DNA from: an uncultured Verrucomicrobiota bacterium
GTDB taxonomy: Bacteria > Verrucomicrobiota > Verrucomicrobiia > Limisphaerales > UBA9464
Direction of reading: 5' to 3'
DNA: 56,746 nt
NCBI GenBank assembly: GCA_903910585.1
Contig: CAIWAH010000083.1
Location: forward strand, 1-56,746
Positions within the stretch are counted from its first letter, which is position 1. Every line of letters begins with the position of its first letter. Of the stretch, positions 43,488 to 51,544 are shown piece after piece. The notes under the pieces are model-generated. The model was not told the DNA's origin. It saw nothing but the letters and a program-made list of their open reading frames with translations, and did no database searches. The position numbers were made by a program, and so were the translations under genes.

Positions 43488-45122
43488 TCACCCGACGCGC
43501 AGCCACAGCGTCTTGAGGTAGGCCGGCTCCTCGCGGCTCACGGGGAAGTCCGGCGGCTGCGGCACGTAATGCTCCTGCACCACCCGGCGGTGCGCGGAGA
43601 CCACGGCCTGTCGGATTTGTTCCCCGAAGACTTCCGGCGCGAGCCGAGCGGCATTGGTCGAAGCAAAGAGAATCCCACCGGGTCGAACCAGCGGCAGCGC
43701 CGTCGCCACCAACTGGCCGTAGTCGGCCTCGGCCCGAAAATCCCCGCGCTCCTTCGAACGCGAAAACGTCGGCGGATCAAGCAACACCGCGTCGAACTGC
43801 CGGCCCTTTTTCCCGAGCCGCAGCAGCCAGTCGAACACATCGCCGAAGATGAAATCGTGCGCGGCCGGGTCGAGGCCGTTGAGCGCGAAGTTGCGGCGGC
43901 CCCAGTCGAGATACTTCCGGGAAAGATCCAGGCTTGTGGTGCGCGCCCCGCCGAGCGCGGCGCACACGCTGAAGGCGCAGGTGTAGGCAAAGCAGTTCAG
44001 CACCTCGCGCCCGGCCGCCCCGTCCGGGAACAGCGGAAACTCCGCGGCCACATGGCCGGTCAGCAGGCGACGGCGGTTGTCGCGCTGATCCAGGAACAGG
44101 CCATAGGAGTAGCCTTCGGTGAAGCTGAGTTCGTAGCGCACCGCGTTCTCCCGGATCACGAACCGCTCGGGCGCCGGTTCGCCGCGCACCAACTGCGGCG
44201 AGGTTTCCTCCACGGACTTGCTCCGGACGTGGCGGCTGAGTCGCTTCAGATAGGTTCCCCGCGGCATCGCACTTTCCGACGCCGGCCAGTTTCCCAATCC
44301 GGCTTCCGTGTCCGTCTGCACAAGGTCGAATTCTCCCAGGCGGTCCACGTAAACACCCGGCAGCCCGTCCGCCGCGCCGTGTCTCAGCCGGCAGGCATCC
44401 GTTTCGGCCGGGTTCACCACGGCGGATCGCAGACCTTCGCTGATGCGAACGAAGAACGAGTCGTCCGTGTCCTCGCCGGCGCTGAAAACGACGGGCTCAC
44501 CGGTGGCCGGATGACGAAAGACGATCTGCCGCGCATGCAGGAACACCCGGGCCGCGTTGGCACCGCGGTAAAGGACATCGCCACGAATCGGACACCCAAC
44601 GTGGGCAGCGTGAACGCGAATCTGATGCGTGCGACCGGTCACGGGCTTCGCCTCGATCCAGGACGTCGAACCCGAGCGCCGCACCACGCGAAAGCGGGTC
44701 TCGGCCCGTTCGCCGCCGGCGGCAAGCGGGCGTGCCAGATAACGTTCGCCCACCCGAACGATCGCGGTTTCCGTCGTCCATTCCTCGGCCGGCGTGGGCG
44801 CGTCGGTGACCAGCAGGTAGCGCTTCTCGACCGTCCGCTCCGTGAACTGCGCCGTCAGCGATCGGTTGGCGAGCGGCGTTTTGCCGAAAATCAGAAGACC
44901 GCTGGTTTCCTTGTCCAGGCGATGGAGAATGGACAGCGACGCCCACCGCGGCTCGCGATGCCGCAGCCATTCGTAGATGCCTTCGCCGGCGAACGGGGAC
45001 GGCGCATGCGTGTTCCAGCCGGCCGGTTTGTTGACCACGAGCAGATGTTCGTCCTCGAACACCACACACGGCGGTGCGGACAAGGCTAGGACCGCATCGG
45101 CCTGGACAGTGCCGCCGCTCAC
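43488..45122 (-). CDS. fusion of RluA pseudouridine synthase and RlmI-type rRNA methyltransferase
   Basis: The start is GTG 45122, overlapping the CPBP stop (GTGA); 544 residues. Residues about 15-230 are an RluA/RsuA-type synthase with VVNKPAGWNTHA, ILHRLDKETSGLLIF (catalytic D70) and PVTGRTHQIRVHAAHVGCPI. Residues about 250-544 are a class I SAM methyltransferase of the RlmI/Methyltrans_SAM family: YSYGLFLDQRDNRRRL, VLNCFAYTCAFSV, SLDLSRKYLDWGRRNF and LLDPPTFSRSK. The PUA domain of RlmI is missing. The protein probably modifies 23S rRNA at two chemistries, but the sites are unknown. The frame runs unbroken across the junction. Confidence 0.9.
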   Translation of the reverse strand: MSGGTVQADAVLALSAPPCVVFEDEHLLVVNKPAGWNTHAPSPFAGEGIYEWLRHREPRWASLSILHRLDKETSGLLIFGKTPLANRSLTAQFTERTVEKRYLLVTDAPTPAEEWTTETAIVRVGERYLARPLAAGGERAETRFRVVRRSGSTSWIEAKPVTGRTHQIRVHAAHVGCPIRGDVLYRGANAARVFLHARQIVFRHPATGEPVVFSAGEDTDDSFFVRISEGLRSAVVNPAETDACRLRHGAADGLPGVYVDRLGEFDLVQTDTEAGLGNWPASESAMPRGTYLKRLSRHVRSKSVEETSPQLVRGEPAPERFVIRENAVRYELSFTEGYSYGLFLDQRDNRRRLLTGHVAAEFPLFPDGAAGREVLNCFAYTCAFSVCAALGGARTTSLDLSRKYLDWGRRNFALNGLDPAAHDFIFGDVFDWLLRLGKKGRQFDAVLLDPPTFSRSKERGDFRAEADYGQLVATALPLVRPGGILFASTNAARLAPEVFGEQIRQAVVSAHRRVVQEHYVPQPPDFPVSREEPAYLKTLWLRVG

Positions 45123-45829
45123 GAGAACTGCCACTGGCCCGTCACCACCACGTAGATGCTGATGATGAGGTTCGTGATCGCGTGGGCCAGCATGGCATCG
45201 CCGAGGCGCGCCTTGCGCAGCACCAGCCACTGATAGGCGGCGCCGCACAGGATGCCCTGAAGCCAGTGCTCGCCGTGCGCGAGGCCGAACATCGCACTGG
45301 TCAGCGCGAACGCGCCGGCGTGCCAGCGGTTGAGCGCCACTTCCGTGAAGTTCGGGCTGATCACGTAGCGATATACGAAGCCCCGGTAGAAGATTTCCTC
45401 GATGGCCGGCACGACGAGCGAGCGACCCAGGGCGCGCACCGCAAAGAAGCCCCACCCAAGAATCGGATTTCCCGCGAAATAGGCGACCGGGTTCCAGACT
45501 TCCGGCGGCTTGGCCTCCTTGGCTTTCGAGAAGAGCTCCCACGGCGCCTTGATCGGCGGCAGGCCGATCCAGACGACGGCGATCACCACGCCCACCACCA
45601 CGGCTTCCCAGCTCACGGCCCATTTCATTTCCGGCAACCGGCCCCGCAGCCACCACAACACGCCCGCGCCCGCGACGGTCTTGGCGGCATACAGCCAATA
45701 CTCCGCCCCCGGAAACACCGTGGTCGGGATCAGCATGAACAGGAGGAAAACCAGGAAGGGCAGGACCCGGGGCGTTTCCGGCAGCTCCATGAGGGGCTTC
45801 TTCGGCGCCGGGGCGTTTGCGTCAGGCAT
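45119..45829 (-). CDS. CPBP-family (CAAX protease-like) membrane metalloprotease
   Basis: The start MPDANAPAPKK (ATG 45829) gives 236 residues and about six helices. CPBP motifs are EEIFYRGFVYRY (motif 1, E-E-x3-R), FALTSAMFGLAHGEHW (motif 2, F-x3-H) and LAHAITNLIIS (motif 3, H-x3-N). It matches the 'CAAX prenyl protease-related' group often linked with exosortase systems, but no exosortase is in view. Substrate unknown. It diverges from the 46024 gene. Confidence 0.86.
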   Translation of the reverse strand: MPDANAPAPKKPLMELPETPRVLPFLVFLLFMLIPTTVFPGAEYWLYAAKTVAGAGVLWWLRGRLPEMKWAVSWEAVVVGVVIAVVWIGLPPIKAPWELFSKAKEAKPPEVWNPVAYFAGNPILGWGFFAVRALGRSLVVPAIEEIFYRGFVYRYVISPNFTEVALNRWHAGAFALTSAMFGLAHGEHWLQGILCGAAYQWLVLRKARLGDAMLAHAITNLIISIYVVVTGQWQFS

Positions 45830-45995
45830 GGCGCGAGTCTCTGAAGCCGTCCTCCGGGGGACAAGACCGAACTCCGTTTCGGCGGCAAGGCCTCCGCGCC
45901 GGGCCCCGGCCAGACCGCTTCCGGGGAAACTATCCCGGCACTTGCCTTTTCCCCACCCCGCTCGCATCGTCCGCGCCGCTTTGCATCTAGCCAAA

Positions 45996-46020
45996 CCCCG
46001 CCGCGGCGGGGCCTTTTATT
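45996..46020 (+). terminator. terminator-like hairpin just upstream of the 46024 start codon
   Basis: CCCCGCCGCGGCGGGG (45996-46011) is a perfect 16-base palindrome followed at once by CCTTTTATTCTT and then the ATG at 46024. It has stem plus T-rich tail as in an intrinsic terminator. The gene on the other side (45829) is divergent, so there is no upstream + strand transcript to end. It is therefore a candidate attenuator or start-site-masking hairpin in the leader of the downstream gene. Confidence 0.6.
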
Positions 46021-46023
46021 CTT

Positions 46024-47745
46024 ATGAGTGATACGCAGGACCTGTCTCTGGATCTGGAGAAGGCGTTTTTGCCTTCGTGGGCGCAGCAGCCCGCCGACCA
46101 GAATCGCTTCGCCAACTACAGCGGCAACGAAGGTGCCGACCGCGGGGATCGACGCGGCGGCCGGGGTGGTTTCGGTGACCGCCCACCGCGCCGGGATGGT
46201 CCTGGTGGTCCCCGCCGTGACGGACCCCGTCCGGGTGGTTTTGGCGGTCCGCGCCCCGGCGGTCCAGGTGGCCCCCGTCGTGATGGCCGCGGCCCCCGTC
46301 CGGGCGGTCCCGGCGGCGAAGGCGGTGGCCTGAAGTGGGATCCGACGGCCGGTGGCGGCAAGCCTCCCTTCCGTGGTGGACGCCGTGATGACCGCCGCGA
46401 ACGCGAGCCGGAGCCGCTGCCCCCTATCGAGGTCGAGATGCGCCCTGATCCAGCCGGGGTGGTTTCGCTCGCCCGCCAGATCAAGCTGAGCGGCCGCGCA
46501 TACCCGCTGCTGGAGGTCGCGTCGCTGGTGATCCAGAAGCCCGACCGTTACGAGGTCACCTTCCGCCCGGTGCGGGACAAGGAAGGCAAGGCGGACATCC
46601 AGTTCTTCGTCTGCTCGCTCGACGACAGCGTTTGGCTGACCGAACGCGAGGCGGTGGCCCACGTGTTGCGGGCCCACTTCGACACGTTCTATCAGGTCGA
46701 GAAGACCCCGTGCGATCCGCCGAAGGGCGTCTGGACGCTCGTGGCGCAGTTCGACGAGATCATCCTCGGCCCGCCGAACTACCACGGTTACCAGGAGAAG
46801 CTCCGCGAACTGCACGCCCAGCGCGCGCCGCGGCTGCCGTTCGAGGTGTTCAAGAGCAAGGTCCGCATGGTGAAGGACGAGGCGGCCGTGAAGAGCTGGC
46901 TGGAAGGCCAGAGCTCCAAACAGCAGTTCATCGCCCTCAACGTGGAGGAACCGCAGACGCTGCACTCGATGGCCGCCGTCGAGGAGCACTTCCGCGCGAA
47001 GCACGCCGCGAACGTCATCAAGCAGGCCGATGTCTGGTCGCTCAACCGCCAGCCCAACGCCCCGCGGTTGCCGGAACCGCTGATGCGTGTGCTCCGGGTC
47101 AGCCTGGAACGCGAACGCCGCTTCCCGATCCGCACGATGACCGCGCTCAGCGGTGCCTTCGCGCACGCCGGGTTGCAGTTCTTCAAGCGGGACAAGACGG
47201 CCGTGCACGTGGCCATCGCCCGCCCGCACTATCTCGATCTCGAGAACACGCTCGTTCAGCCCGGCGTGAAACGGATCATCGAGTTCATCAACACGACGGA
47301 CAAGCCGACCCGCAAGAAGCTCATCGCCGCGCTCGCGCCGTCCCCCGTGGTGGAGGTCGCCCCGGCTCCGGCGAATCCGGTGGAAGCTCCAGCTGAGGTG
47401 GAACCCAAGGACGGTCCGGCCCCGGAAGCGGCGGCTGCACCTGCCGCCGCCGAAGCGGCTCCGGCTCCCGCCCCCACAGCCACCGCCGAACAGCAGGCGC
47501 TGCTGAGTGACCTGCACTGGCTGGTCCATCAAGGCCACGTCATCGAGTTCGCCAACGGCCTGCTCGAGACCGCTAAGAAGCCCCAGCCGAAACCCGAAGC
47601 CCCGGCCCAGCCGGCCAAGCCGAAGGAACCGCGGGCCGACAAGCCGAAGAAGGAACGCCCGCTGACGAAGCAGGGCCGTTACGTCTCCGACAACTGCGGT
47701 CTGCTGCCGACGCCGGCACCCAACGCCGCCCTCGTCGGCCTCTGA
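46024..47745 (+). CDS. unknown protein with Gly/Arg/Pro-rich N-terminal region
   Basis: The 573-residue protein has a short conserved-looking N-end (MSDTQDLSLDLEKAFLPSWA). Residues about 40-125 are low complexity, with repeats of GPGGPRRDG and PRPGGPGG, RGG-like and very basic. A folded region spans about 135-430 and includes PDPAGVVSLARQIKLSGRAYPL, TLVAQFDEIILGPPNYHGYQ and FIALNVEEPQTLHS. An Ala/Pro/Glu-rich stretch (about 435-495), a short helical segment and a Lys/Pro-rich tail follow. No family is recognised. The disordered basic region and leader hairpin suggest RNA binding, but this is inference. A clear terminator follows. Confidence 0.85.
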   Translation: MSDTQDLSLDLEKAFLPSWAQQPADQNRFANYSGNEGADRGDRRGGRGGFGDRPPRRDGPGGPRRDGPRPGGFGGPRPGGPGGPRRDGRGPRPGGPGGEGGGLKWDPTAGGGKPPFRGGRRDDRREREPEPLPPIEVEMRPDPAGVVSLARQIKLSGRAYPLLEVASLVIQKPDRYEVTFRPVRDKEGKADIQFFVCSLDDSVWLTEREAVAHVLRAHFDTFYQVEKTPCDPPKGVWTLVAQFDEIILGPPNYHGYQEKLRELHAQRAPRLPFEVFKSKVRMVKDEAAVKSWLEGQSSKQQFIALNVEEPQTLHSMAAVEEHFRAKHAANVIKQADVWSLNRQPNAPRLPEPLMRVLRVSLERERRFPIRTMTALSGAFAHAGLQFFKRDKTAVHVAIARPHYLDLENTLVQPGVKRIIEFINTTDKPTRKKLIAALAPSPVVEVAPAPANPVEAPAEVEPKDGPAPEAAAAPAAAEAAPAPAPTATAEQQALLSDLHWLVHQGHVIEFANGLLETAKKPQPKPEAPAQPAKPKEPRADKPKKERPLTKQGRYVSDNCGLLPTPAPNAALVGL

Positions 47746-47762
47746 CCCGACACCGCTCTCGT

Positions 47763-47798
47763 GGCCGCGTCCGTTTGCCGGACGCGGCCTTTTTGTTT
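47763..47798 (+). terminator. intrinsic terminator
   Basis: GGCCGCGTCCG (47763-47773) pairs perfectly with CGGACGCGGCC (47779-47789) around TTTGC, followed by TTTTTGTTT. This is a textbook rho-independent terminator 17 bases after the stop of the 46024 gene. Confidence 0.93.
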
Positions 47799-47843
47799 CC
47801 CCGGATTGCCTGTCCCGCTTCGCCACGTAAATTGCCGCTGCTG

Positions 47844-48773
47844 ATGAAACGATTCCCTGTCCGCTTCCGGTTCGCGGGCGCGCTGGCGGCGCTGTCGGCG
47901 TTGCACTTCGGCTGTTCCCCCGCCAACCCGCCGGCGCCCGCCGCGTCCACGCCGGCTCAGCCAGTCGCCGAGAGCATCACCAACTACACCGTCCGCGGCG
48001 TGGTCGTGGCGCCGCCGACCGGCAAGACCGTGAAGGTGAAACACGAGGAGATTCCCGGCTACATGATGGCGATGACGATGCCGTTTGAGGCCCGCCCGAC
48101 GAACGAGCTGACCGGACTGATGACGGGCGACCGGATCGAGTTCCGGATGCGGGTGACGGAAACCGACGGCTGGATTGACCAGATCCGCATCCTCGGCACC
48201 ACGAAGGCGGAACCCACCAATGTCGGTTCGGACATTAAGGTCATCCCGGATGTGCCCGAGCTGAAGGTGGGCGACCTCGTTCCCAATTACACCTTCACGA
48301 ACGAGCTGGGCCGGACGATTCACCTGTCCGACTACCGCAGCAACGCGGTGGCGATCACGTTCATCTTCACCCGGTGTCCTTTCCCCACGTTCTGTCCCAA
48401 GATGACCGACAACTTCACCAAGGTTCACCGGCAACTCGCCGAGGCGAAGGATGCGCCCGCGAACTGGCGGCTGCTGTCGCTGTCGTTCGATCCCGAGTTT
48501 GACACGCCGGAAACCCTCAAACAATACGGCACCCGTCACAAATACGACCCGGCCCGCTGGAGCCTCGCGACGGGATCGTTCAACCAGATCGAACGAATCT
48601 CGGGACACTTCGGACTCTACTTCGGGCGCAACGTCCCCATCGCCCAGCAGAATCACAATCTGCGCACCGTGGTGCTCAACCCCGAAGGCCGGGTGCACGA
48701 AATCTTCATCGGCAACGAATGGACGCCGGAAGAACTCGCCCAGTCGCTCCGCACCGCTGCCGGCGGGAAATAG
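47844..48773 (+). CDS. CusF-like copper domain fused to SCO1/SenC
   Basis: The ATG at 47844 gives 309 residues with a lipoprotein-like leader (ALHFGCSP). Residues about 48-118 resemble the CusF-type copper domain (VKVKHEEIPGYMMAMTMPFEA, with the His/Met/Met set). Residues about 140-305 are SCO1/SenC: GDLVPNYTFTNELGRTIHLSDY, the copper motif FTRCPFPTFCPKM, and the ligand His in NHNLRTVVLNPEGRV. The Cys pair is C-x5-C in place of the usual CPDxC, a variant seen in PVC proteins. It probably supplies copper to an oxidase CuA centre or handles periplasmic copper. Confidence 0.9.
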   Translation: MKRFPVRFRFAGALAALSALHFGCSPANPPAPAASTPAQPVAESITNYTVRGVVVAPPTGKTVKVKHEEIPGYMMAMTMPFEARPTNELTGLMTGDRIEFRMRVTETDGWIDQIRILGTTKAEPTNVGSDIKVIPDVPELKVGDLVPNYTFTNELGRTIHLSDYRSNAVAITFIFTRCPFPTFCPKMTDNFTKVHRQLAEAKDAPANWRLLSLSFDPEFDTPETLKQYGTRHKYDPARWSLATGSFNQIERISGHFGLYFGRNVPIAQQNHNLRTVVLNPEGRVHEIFIGNEWTPEELAQSLRTAAGGK

Positions 48774-48803
48774 CCGGATCCAGCGAAGCCACTTCTGCCC
48801 ACC

Positions 48804-49481
48804 TCAGGCCCGCAGCAGCAGTTCCACAAAGGGAACGTCGGGCTGCGCTGTAACCTTCGGATTGGGCAGGCGGCTTTCGATCAACTCGACCGGTTGATCG
48901 ATTAATTCGCACGCGGCCGTATCGTCGGTCACTTGGGCTCCGGCCGCCTTTACCGCGGCGAGGGCGCGGCGAATGACATCCACCCGGAAACATTGCGGCG
49001 TCTGCACCGCCCACAGCCGTGACCGGTCCAAGTGGCGGGCGATGCGGGTGCCGCCATCGGATTCCTTGATGGTGTCGGTGGCCCGCTGGGCGGCCACGGC
49101 GGCCCCGGTGGTGCGGGCAACTTGCAGGCAGCGGGTGATGACCTCGGCCGGCGTGCAGGGACGGGCACCGTCCTGGATGGCGACAACGTCCGCCGCCGGA
49201 TCCAGCGCAACCAGACCGTTCCACACGGAGTCCTGCCGCTCCGCGCCCCCGGGCACGAACCGGAAGGGCTTCTTCAGCGCCAAGCCGGCCGCAAGCTCGC
49301 GAAAGGCGTCCTGCATTCCGTCCCGCACCACGAGAATCAGCTCGCCGATTTCCGGGCAGGCGTCGAAACGCCGCCACGTGTGGGCGATGACCGGCGCCCC
49401 GGCGACTTCGAGGAACAGTTTGTCCACGTCGGGGCCCATGCGGGTTCCCCGGCCGGCGGCAACAATCACGGCACTGGTCAT
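48804..49481 (-). CDS. ispD: 2-C-methyl-D-erythritol 4-phosphate cytidylyltransferase IspD
   Basis: The ATG at 49481 gives 225 residues starting MTSAVIVAAGRGTRMGPDVDKLFLEVAG. The CTP-binding AAGxGxRM, the substrate Thr/Lys segment RATDTIKE, DGARPCTP and AVQTPQCFRVDVI all match. It makes CDP-methylerythritol in the MEP isoprenoid pathway. IspF is not adjacent. Confidence 0.96.
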   Translation of the reverse strand: MTSAVIVAAGRGTRMGPDVDKLFLEVAGAPVIAHTWRRFDACPEIGELILVVRDGMQDAFRELAAGLALKKPFRFVPGGAERQDSVWNGLVALDPAADVVAIQDGARPCTPAEVITRCLQVARTTGAAVAAQRATDTIKESDGGTRIARHLDRSRLWAVQTPQCFRVDVIRRALAAVKAAGAQVTDDTAACELIDQPVELIESRLPNPKVTAQPDVPFVELLLRA

Positions 49482-49575
49482 GCGCGGCGGAGGAAACACG
49501 ATGCCTTGCCGGGCGGAAACCGGAATGTGAACCGGACCGCCGCCAAAACGCCCCTCACCACCACGAGCTTGGTCC

Positions 49576-50556
49576 TTAACGGGACGGTCCGCGAGAACGG
49601 GGCGGACCGGGCGGGCGCTTTCGCGGTGCCGGACGGCCAGTGCCCGCGCGGGGAAATGGTCGCACCGGCGCTGGCCGCGGCGGCGCTGCACGCTGGGGCT
49701 CCTGACCGTCGTCGAAGGCGGGTTCACCCAACGCTGTTTCGCCATCGGACGCCTCCGCCAATTCGGCACCGGCGTCGAGCTTCGGCAGGGGCGGCGCCTG
49801 ATCTCGCCGCCGGGCCAGCTCCCGCACCCGATCGGGCACACGGAAGCCGTAACTCCAGCAGAAGTCCTTCACCGGGGCATCGATGCAGATGGGCCGTTTG
49901 GTGAACGGGTCACGGAACTCCAGCCGGATGGCACGCAATCCGAGACCGCCATCCGAGGGTCGGCCATACAGTTCGTCACCGGCGACCGGGCAACCGGTGG
50001 CCAGCAGGTGCAGGCGGATCTGGTGCGTCCGGCCGGAATAGGGTTCCGCCAGCACCAGCGCCTGCCGTCCGGAGACGTCGAGCAGCTCGAAGTTGGTTTC
50101 CGCCTCCTTGCCCGCGGCGGGGTCCACCATGTAGCGGCCGGGTTTGCCCGGCTCCGGCCCGATGGGATCGCGGCGGCGCCAGATCTTTTCGGACGGGATC
50201 CCGTCGGTCACCGCGAGGTAGGTCTTGTTGACTCCGCGGGTGGCGAACAGCCGGGAGTATTGCTCCAGTGCTCCCTGGCTTTTCGCCCAGAGCATCACCC
50301 CGCTGGTCGGACCGTCGAGACGGTGGATGAAACGGATGAAGCGGAGATTGCGTGACTGCGCCCAAAATGCGCCTTCCCGGATGTCATCCTGAAGCTGGAG
50401 CGAGAGGTTGCGGCGGGTGTGCTGCCAGTCGTCGGGACCAAGAATCCAGCCGGCGGGTTTGTCGAGCGCGAGAATGGAACGGTCCTCGTAAAGGATCGCC
50501 GCGCTGCTGCCGTCCGGCAGCGGAATGTGTGTTGCCTTCGCCACGCGGAAAGCCAA
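49576..50556 (-). CDS. RluA-family pseudouridine synthase with long basic tail
   Basis: The 326-residue protein has ILALDKPAGWILGPDDW, FIHRLDGPTSGVMLWAKS (catalytic Asp), NKTYLAVTDG and YSGRTHQIRLHLLATGCPV. There is no S4 domain. The last 70 residues are low complexity, rich in Pro, Arg and Ala, and end PPRSRGPSR, so they may aid RNA binding. Target site (rRNA or tRNA) cannot be told. The divergent RluA half of the 43488 fusion is a separate paralogue. Confidence 0.92.
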   Translation of the reverse strand: MAFRVAKATHIPLPDGSSAAILYEDRSILALDKPAGWILGPDDWQHTRRNLSLQLQDDIREGAFWAQSRNLRFIRFIHRLDGPTSGVMLWAKSQGALEQYSRLFATRGVNKTYLAVTDGIPSEKIWRRRDPIGPEPGKPGRYMVDPAAGKEAETNFELLDVSGRQALVLAEPYSGRTHQIRLHLLATGCPVAGDELYGRPSDGGLGLRAIRLEFRDPFTKRPICIDAPVKDFCWSYGFRVPDRVRELARRRDQAPPLPKLDAGAELAEASDGETALGEPAFDDGQEPQRAAPPRPAPVRPFPRAGTGRPAPRKRPPGPPRSRGPSR

Positions 50557-50605
50557 CCACAGGATGGCTGGCCGTGCACTGAAGATTGCGAACGCAGCGA
50601 CCCGC

Positions 50606-51409
50606 TCAGGCCGTGAATTCGTCGCCGTCCACGGCTACCCGAACTTCCGTCCCCGGCAGGGCGTCCGCCAGCCGGCGCAGGGTGCCCGGCCGATCTGCCC
50701 AATGATCGCGCCCGAGGTGCATGAACACCGCCTGCCGGATGCGCTGACGCCGGAGCACCGCCGCGAGTTCAGGCAACTCGATGTGGGCCAACTCGCAGGT
50801 GAGCAGCTCCACCGGCTGCCCGAGGAGCGGCTCCAAATCCACCGGCGCCCCGATGTCGCCCGAGTGCACAACCCGTTTGCCGGCCCCGCTCAGGCCAAAC
50901 GCCAGCGCCTCGAAGCAGACCTGAGGGTGCGCGGCCGCCAGCTTCGCCTTCAGCGAATCCAGATGCCCCGTCCGCGCCGGCTCAACCGTCACTCCGGCGA
51001 TTTCAACCGCCTGCCCCGCCACCAGCGGAAGCCAATGGAGGGGAAAACCGAACAGGGCCGGCGAAAGCAGGGTGGCCTCCAGCCATGCCTGCAGTGCGGG
51101 AATGCCTCCGGCCGGCGCCGCCACGATGAGCGGCCGGGTCCGCCGTTCCAGCCACAGCCCCTGGAGAAACATCGAAAAACCGCCCACGTGGTCGCTGTGC
51201 ATGTGGGTCAGCAGAATTCCGTCCAACGCCTCGTAGGACAGTCCGCTCGCCTTGTAGCTCTGGCTGAAGCCATCGCCGCAATCCACCAGCAACCGGGCGG
51301 TTCCGAGCCGGTAAAGGTATGCGGAATGCCGGCGATCGGCGGAAGGCCAGCCGTCGCCCACGCCAAAACAGCGCAGGCTCACACTGGCGGAGTCGTCGGG
51401 AACGGACAT
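50606..51409 (-). CDS. MBL-fold metallo-hydrolase (RNase Z / phosphodiesterase-like)
   Basis: The ATG at 51409 gives 267 residues. Metal ligands are in LLTHMHSDHVGGFSMFL (HxHxDH), the later His in ARTGHLDS, the Asp in VVHSGDIGAP, and the C-terminal MHLGRDHWADRPG. This outline fits RNase Z-like phosphodiesterases; the exosite arm of true RNase Z is not evident. It opens at a region carrying a short repeat (51433-51451). Confidence 0.88.
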   Translation of the reverse strand: MSVPDDSASVSLRCFGVGDGWPSADRRHSAYLYRLGTARLLVDCGDGFSQSYKASGLSYEALDGILLTHMHSDHVGGFSMFLQGLWLERRTRPLIVAAPAGGIPALQAWLEATLLSPALFGFPLHWLPLVAGQAVEIAGVTVEPARTGHLDSLKAKLAAAHPQVCFEALAFGLSGAGKRVVHSGDIGAPVDLEPLLGQPVELLTCELAHIELPELAAVLRRQRIRQAVFMHLGRDHWADRPGTLRRLADALPGTEVRVAVDGDEFTA

Positions 51410-51432
51410 CTGTTTGGACGAATTCAGGCAGC

Positions 51433-51451
51433 TTCCATGGCCTGAGGCAAG
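51433..51451. repeat. 19-bp repeat, copy 1, beside a short hairpin
   Basis: TTCCATGGCCTGAGGCAAG here is identical to 55223-55241. Next to it, CGGGAC and GTCCCG form a six-bp stem around CTCCAT (51454-51471). The gap between the MBL gene and GH57 (51410-51544) has no supported gene. Confidence 0.55.
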
Positions 51452-51544
51452 CCGCGGGACCTCCATGTCCCGGCAGGTCGAACAGCATCCGGGCAGGCAG
51501 CGGCCGAGTTTCTGGCAGTTGTTCGGCAGCTGGACGCCGGCCCT

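Noticed and set aside
43488..45122. Two separate genes (RluA and RlmI) read as one through an error
   Set aside because: There is no stop, frameshift or internal ribosome site at the junction, and no domain boundary is truncated.
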